Source of the DNA: Pseudarthrobacter psychrotolerans
Lineage (GTDB): Bacteria; Actinomycetota; Actinomycetes; Actinomycetales; Micrococcaceae
Direction: 5' to 3'
Length of the DNA: 64,000 nucleotides
Assembly: GCF_009911795.1 (NCBI RefSeq)
Contig: NZ_CP047898.1
Coordinates: forward strand, 4,216,001-4,280,000
The position numbers and the translations under genes were made by a program. How positions within the stretch are numbered: the first letter of the stretch is position 1; every line of letters starts with the position of its first letter. Below are positions 55,013 through 64,000 of the stretch, piece after piece. The notes below the pieces were generated by a model. It was not told the DNA's origin. It saw only the letters and a program-made list of their open reading frames with translations, and searched no databases.

Positions 55013-58000
55013 ATGGCCCAGCCCACCCTCACCTCCGCACTGAGAGTTGTTCTTCGGGAATGGCTTCCGCGCCAGCGCTGGTTCCCTGTGAAGACAGCCG
55101 ATTTTTCGCTGGAGCAGGCAGGCGGCCTGAGCCTCGAGGATTCCGCGGGGCAGGCGCGGCTGGAGATATTCCTGCTGGCGGTGTCCTCCCGGGCGGCCGA
55201 CGGCGGACTCCGGACTGACGTGGTCCAGGTCCCGCTGAGTTACCGGGCAAGTCCGCTCGCCGGAGCGGAGCGGGCACTGGTCGGCCAGGCTCCCGAGGCG
55301 GGCATGGCCTGGATCTACGATGCCGTGCACGATCCTTCCTTTGTGTCCTCCTGGCTGGAGCTGATCCGCTCCGAAGCAGGCTCGAGAACGGGTTCGGCGA
55401 CGGGCCACCGCACGCGCTCGGAGCACCGCCTGCCGACCGCCCACGGAATGGTCAAAGTCCTGTCGGGGGAGCAGTCCAACAGTTCGGTCATTGTTGACGA
55501 CGGCGAGTCCGCGGCGATCGTGAAATTCTTCCGGGTCCTCTCCGAAGGGACCAACCCTGAGGTCGAGGTGGGCGCGGCACTGACGGCCCAAGGCACCTCC
55601 GAGGTTCCGGCCACGCTGGGGTGGGTCCGCGGGGAATGGCAAGCGCCGGCATCAGCGGAGTTCCCGGCACAGGCGCCATCGCAGGGCGAGCTTGCAGTAG
55701 CCCACGAGTTCCTCGCCGGCGGCCGTGATGCCTGGCGCCTGGCCGTGGATGCCGCCCGCACCGGCGCCGATTTCACCGCCGAAGCGCATGCCTTGGGTGC
55801 GGCCACGGCCACGGTTCACCGCCGGCTGGCGGAAGCCCTCGGCACAGCAGTTGAACCGGCCCCGGGTCAGCTTATTGCACCCGGAGTAGCCCAGCGGGTC
55901 CGGCAGGCATGGGCGGAAGCCGGTGCCGCCGTCGGGCCCTACGACGAGGCGTTAGGGGCGCTGCTTGGCGAGCTCGACGGCGTGCCGGCAGGGCCGCTGC
56001 AGCGGATCCACGGCGATCTGCACCTCGGCCAGATCCTGCAGGTCCCCGGCCACGGCGGCGGGCCGGGCCGGTGGGCCATCCTTGATTTTGAAGGTGAGCC
56101 ACTGCGGCCCATCGCCGAACGCAACTTTCCCGACGTTCCGCTCCGCGACGTGGTGGGGATGCTGCGCTCCTTCGACTACGCGGCCGGCGCGGCAGAACGC
56201 GAATATCAGGGTGCCCGCGTGCCGGCGTCCTGGGTCGATGACTGCGCGGATGCGTTCCTTGCCGGCTACTCCTCAGTCACACCCGGCACCATCGACCGGA
56301 CTTCACCGCTCTTTGTGGCATTGTGGCTGGACAAGGCCCTTTACGAAGTCGTTTATGAATTGCGTAACAGACCTGACTGGCTGGCCATTCCAACGAATGC
56401 CTCCAGGCGGCTCCTCAGCGTTAAAGGCTCCGGCGATCAGGCCCGGGCAGCATCGGAAGGTATCAAAATGACAGGCTCAGCACGTACAGACAGGCCCCGT
56501 GTACCCCTACACGTGGACCCGGAAACCTTGGCCCGCGTGGCGAACGGTGAACACCACGCCCCGCACTCGGTGCTTGGTGCCCACCTGGACGACCACGGCC
56601 ATGTGACTGTCCGGACCGTCAAGCACCTCGCGGAGGCAGTGAGCGTGGTGACTGCCGTTGGTGCTGTGCCCATGACCCACGAGGAAAACGGCGTCTGGGT
56701 GGCAGTCCTGGAGCCGCTGCAGGCCGGCCACGTGCCCGACTACCGGCTGGAGGTCACCTATCCTGGTGCCGCGCCGCTGACCGTGGATGAGCCCTACCGC
56801 TACCTGCCCACGGTGGGTGAAGTTGACCTGCACCTGATCGGCGAGGGCCGGCACGAGAAGCTGTGGGAAGTCCTTGGTGCGCACGTCCAGCACTACAAGT
56901 CCTCCCTCGGCGACGTTGACGGCGTCTCCTTCGCCGTCTGGGCGCCGAACGCGCAGGCGGTCCGCGTCAAAGGCGACTTCAACGCCTGGGACGGCCGGCA
57001 AAACTCACTCCGCTCGCTGGGATCCTCGGGCGTGTGGGAAGTCTTCCTGCCCGGTGTTTTAGCAGGGGCGTGCTACAAGTTCGAGATCAAAACCAAGGGC
57101 GGCTACTGGGTCGAAAAGGCCGATCCCCTGGCCTTCGGCACCGAAGTCCCGCCGCTGACGGCCTCCAGGGTCGTGGAGCAGTCCTACGCGTTCAAGGACG
57201 CCGAATGGATGGAGGCACGCGCCAAGCGTGACCCGCACAATTCCCCGATGAGCGCCTACGAAGTCCACCTTGGATCCTGGCGCCTGGGCCTGGGCTACCG
57301 CGAGCTCGCCAAGGAACTGGTGGACTACGTCAAATGGCTGGGATTCACCCACGTTGAGTTCATGCCCGTGGCGGAGCATCCCTTCGGCGGCTCCTGGGGC
57401 TACCAGGTGACGTCCTATTTTGCGCCGACCTCGCGCTTTGGCCATCCGGACGAATTCCGGTTCCTGGTGGATTCCCTGCACCAGGCCGGAATCGGTGTGC
57501 TGCTGGACTGGGTCCCGGCGCACTTCCCCAAGGATGCCTGGGCATTGGCCCAGTTCGACGGCGAACCCCTGTACGAGCACGCCGACCCGAACCTGGGCGA
57601 ACACCCCGACTGGGGAACGCTGATCTTCGACTTTGGCCGCACCGAGGTGCGGAACTTCCTGGTGTCCAACGCGCTGTACTGGCTTGATGAGTTCCATATC
57701 GACGGACTCCGGGTTGATGCGGTGGCCTCGATGCTGTATCTCGACTACTCACGCGAAGAGGGGCAGTGGTCACCCAACCGCTTCGGCGGACGCGAGAACC
57801 TGGAAGCGATTTCCTTCCTCCAGGAGGTCAATGCCACCGTCTACAAGACCCACCCCGGCGCGGTGATGATCGCCGAAGAGTCCACAGCGTTCCCCGGCGT
57901 CACCGCTCCGACGAGCCACGGCGGCCTGGGCTTCGGGCTCAAGTGGAACATGGGCTGGATGCACGACTCCCTCAAGTACGCCTCCGAGGACCCGGTAAAC

Positions 58001-58693
58001 CGGAAGTGGCACCACGGCACACTGACGTTCTCCATGGTCTACGCATTCACCGAGAACTTCCTGCTGCCTATCAGCCACGACGAAGTAGTGCACGGCAAGG
58101 GCTCCATGCTCCGGAAGATGCCGGGGGACCGCTGGCAGCAGCTGGCTAACCTGCGTGCCTTCTTTGCGTACCAGTGGGCGCACCCGGGCAAGCAGCTCAT
58201 TTTTATGGGCACCGAATTCGGCCAGGAAGCTGAATGGTCCGAGCAGCACGGGCTGGACTGGTACCTGGCCGAGATTCCGGCGCACCGGGGAATGCAGCTT
58301 CTTACCAAGGATCTCAACGAGATCTACAGCTCGACGCCGGCGCTCTACGCGCGGGACAACGAGCCCGGTGGTTTCCAGTGGATCAACGGTGGCGATGCCG
58401 ACCGCAACGTCCTGACCTTTGTCCGCTGGGACAAGGAGGGCAATCCTCTGGTGTGCGCCATCAACTTCTCCGGCGGTCCGCATGTGGGCTACGCCCTCGG
58501 CGTTCCCGCCGCCGGGGCCTGGACCGAAGTGCTGAATACCGATGCTGCGGCCTATGGCGGTTCGGGTGTCCTCAACGGCGGTGAGCTGATTGCCCTGGAC
58601 GAAGGGCTTGATGGCCAGCCGGCATCGCTGACCGTGACCCTGCCGCCCCTGGGTGCGGCGTACTTCAAGCCCGTTCCGCCGGCGGCTGGCTGA
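55013..58693 (+). CDS. glgB: Fused maltokinase and 1,4-alpha-glucan branching enzyme
   Basis: 1226-aa fusion. Residues 1 to about 480 are a maltokinase (Mak/Pep2): [17 protein letters not shown] at the start, then the kinase-like loop [12 protein letters not shown] near 330 and [12 protein letters not shown] near 350, making maltose 1-phosphate for GlgE. From about 495 it is GlgB: CBM48 ([18 protein letters not shown] near 640), then [11 protein letters not shown], nucleophile [18 protein letters not shown] near 900, acid [13 protein letters not shown] near 955 and [15 protein letters not shown] near 1015. An internal ATG at 56468, preceded by GGAAGG, could also give GlgB alone. It starts 1 bp after treS. 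Confidence 0.93.
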   Translation: MAQPTLTSALRVVLREWLPRQRWFPVKTADFSLEQAGGLSLEDSAGQARLEIFLLAVSSRAADGGLRTDVVQVPLSYRASPLAGAERALVGQAPEAGMAWIYDAVHDPSFVSSWLELIRSEAGSRTGSATGHRTRSEHRLPTAHGMVKVLSGEQSNSSVIVDDGESAAIVKFFRVLSEGTNPEVEVGAALTAQGTSEVPATLGWVRGEWQAPASAEFPAQAPSQGELAVAHEFLAGGRDAWRLAVDAARTGADFTAEAHALGAATATVHRRLAEALGTAVEPAPGQLIAPGVAQRVRQAWAEAGAAVGPYDEALGALLGELDGVPAGPLQRIHGDLHLGQILQVPGHGGGPGRWAILDFEGEPLRPIAERNFPDVPLRDVVGMLRSFDYAAGAAEREYQGARVPASWVDDCADAFLAGYSSVTPGTIDRTSPLFVALWLDKALYEVVYELRNRPDWLAIPTNASRRLLSVKGSGDQARAASEGIKMTGSARTDRPRVPLHVDPETLARVANGEHHAPHSVLGAHLDDHGHVTVRTVKHLAEAVSVVTAVGAVPMTHEENGVWVAVLEPLQAGHVPDYRLEVTYPGAAPLTVDEPYRYLPTVGEVDLHLIGEGRHEKLWEVLGAHVQHYKSSLGDVDGVSFAVWAPNAQAVRVKGDFNAWDGRQNSLRSLGSSGVWEVFLPGVLAGACYKFEIKTKGGYWVEKADPLAFGTEVPPLTASRVVEQSYAFKDAEWMEARAKRDPHNSPMSAYEVHLGSWRLGLGYRELAKELVDYVKWLGFTHVEFMPVAEHPFGGSWGYQVTSYFAPTSRFGHPDEFRFLVDSLHQAGIGVLLDWVPAHFPKDAWALAQFDGEPLYEHADPNLGEHPDWGTLIFDFGRTEVRNFLVSNALYWLDEFHIDGLRVDAVASMLYLDYSREEGQWSPNRFGGRENLEAISFLQEVNATVYKTHPGAVMIAEESTAFPGVTAPTSHGGLGFGLKWNMGWMHDSLKYASEDPVNRKWHHGTLTFSMVYAFTENFLLPISHDEVVHGKGSMLRKMPGDRWQQLANLRAFFAYQWAHPGKQLIFMGTEFGQEAEWSEQHGLDWYLAEIPAHRGMQLLTKDLNEIYSSTPALYARDNEPGGFQWINGGDADRNVLTFVRWDKEGNPLVCAINFSGGPHVGYALGVPAAGAWTEVLNTDAAAYGGSGVLNGGELIALDEGLDGQPASLTVTLPPLGAAYFKPVPPAAG

Positions 58694-58730
58694 CCACATG
58701 GTGTGAACCGGCTCTCTTAACTGCACGGCG

Positions 58731-58765
58731 AAAAGCCCGGGATTCCTTGAGATTCCGGGCTTTTT
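58731..58765 (+). terminator. Rho-independent terminator of the glgE-treS-mak/glgB operon
   Basis: AAAAGCCCGG pairs with CCGGGC plus five T residues around a short interrupted stem, 38 bp after the glgB stop. Confidence 0.85.
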
Positions 58766-58808
58766 GCTGCCTAAGGGGTGGAGGTGCAGGAGGGCGTTTG
58801 GGGCTTGG

Positions 58809-58838
58809 TTGGTCATCCCGGCAAAGTGGTGGTAGAGT
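58809..58838 (+). promoter_or_regulatory. Candidate upstream rRNA promoter
   Basis: TTGGTC and TAGAGT are separated by 18 nt. It is the weaker of two candidates ahead of 16S. Confidence 0.4.
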
Positions 58839-58918
58839 TTATTTCCGCGCTGCTCCACGGAGTCAGACCGAAAAAACCGACACGAAAGCCATGGGCTGAC
58901 GGAGTCGCGGATGCCGGT

Positions 58919-58947
58919 TTGACAAGATGGAGAACAGCGGGTAACTT
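58919..58947 (+). promoter_or_regulatory. Candidate main rRNA promoter
   Basis: A consensus -35 TTGACA and TAACTT are separated by 17 nt, 243 bp before 16S. Confidence 0.65.
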
Positions 58948-59011
58948 TGATAAGTTGCTCCGGAGCGATCCATGGCCGATTGAATGGTTGTGGTGGTGCC
59001 GGGTGTGTCTG

Positions 59012-59036
59012 TTGTTTGAGAACTCAATAGTGTGCC
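59012..59036 (+). promoter_or_regulatory. rRNA leader motif (antitermination/processing region)
   Basis: TTGTTTGAGAACT followed by CAATAGTGTGCC. The same TTGTTTGAGAACT core recurs in the 16S-23S spacer at 61085-61097, followed by ACATAGTGGA, as expected for boxA-like antitermination or processing signals placed before each rRNA. Confidence 0.6.
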
Positions 59037-59189
59037 AAGTTTGTTGATACCAATTGTTTTATTGATTGGTTGTTTTGGCCGGGTCCGCCACCTCGTGGTT
59101 GGGTCTGGTTTTTACAGCTGGTTTCAAATTTTGCAGCCTTCTTCTTCCGTTATTTCCGGGGGTGTTGGTTGTGTTCGTTTTTGTTTTAC

Positions 59190-64000
<4,811 letters not shown>

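Overview
This window is chromosomal DNA from a high-G+C actinobacterium. The gene set, the GlgE-type glycogen cluster and the 16S rRNA sequence point to Arthrobacter in the broad sense (Micrococcaceae, Pseudarthrobacter-like). I infer the genus from recognition; I had no database search. Most genes are conserved core or metabolic genes. I see no prophage, integrative element, CRISPR array or recognisable new defence system.

Layout. 1-9.6 kb: the 3' part of a recQ helicase, an MFS exporter, two serine tRNAs, an acetyltransferase coupled to a frameshifted prolyl oligopeptidase, an FAD/NAD(P)-binding protein and a glyoxalase-fold protein. 9.7-15 kb: a quinone oxidoreductase, then a PadR regulator, ABC ATPase and FtsX permease cassette behind a perfect 12-bp inverted repeat. 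15-21.4 kb: a DUF1540 protein, the pyruvate/peptide transporter pair cstA-ybdD, the proteasome activator bpa and several small hypothetical proteins. 21.4-27.5 kb: cutC and an N-acetylglucosamine locus. There, nagE(EIIC)-nagA-nagB diverge from separate EIIB and EIIA genes and a GntR/DasR-type regulator around a 16-bp palindrome; nagB carries an in-frame amber codon. 27.5-29.5 kb: an ISL3 transposase remnant, a class V aminotransferase and tRNA-Thr. 29.6-36.7 kb: tmk-holB-hydrolase, a Cys/Met-metabolism PLP enzyme, a DUF2516 protein, a seven-copy 57-bp tandem repeat, a methyltransferase and gpmA. 36.8-45 kb: phoU against senX3-regX3, a lipoprotein, then carD, ispD-ispF, cysS and rlmB. 45-58.7 kb: a glucan locus (glgX, glgP, glgE, treS, fused maltokinase-glgB) with a barnase-like RNase and barstar pair inside it. 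58.8 kb to the end: rRNA promoters, 16S, a spacer without tRNA, and a truncated 23S.

How the genes work together. TreS makes maltose from trehalose, the maltokinase domain phosphorylates it, GlgE extends alpha-1,4-glucan from maltose 1-phosphate and GlgB branches it; GlgP and GlgX break the polymer down. The PTS genes import and phosphorylate GlcNAc, and NagA and NagB feed it into glycolysis. SenX3-RegX3 and PhoU are the phosphate-response genes, with a PHO-box-like repeat between them.

Two features cut across the window. First, at least thirteen genes have a TANNNT -10 hexamer 6-7 nt before the start codon and no Shine-Dalgarno sequence, which points to widespread leaderless transcription; this spacing also decides several start codons. 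Second, four genes are broken at five sites, and each site is repaired by adding one G or C to a G/C run. This looks more like base undercalling in the assembly than real gene decay.
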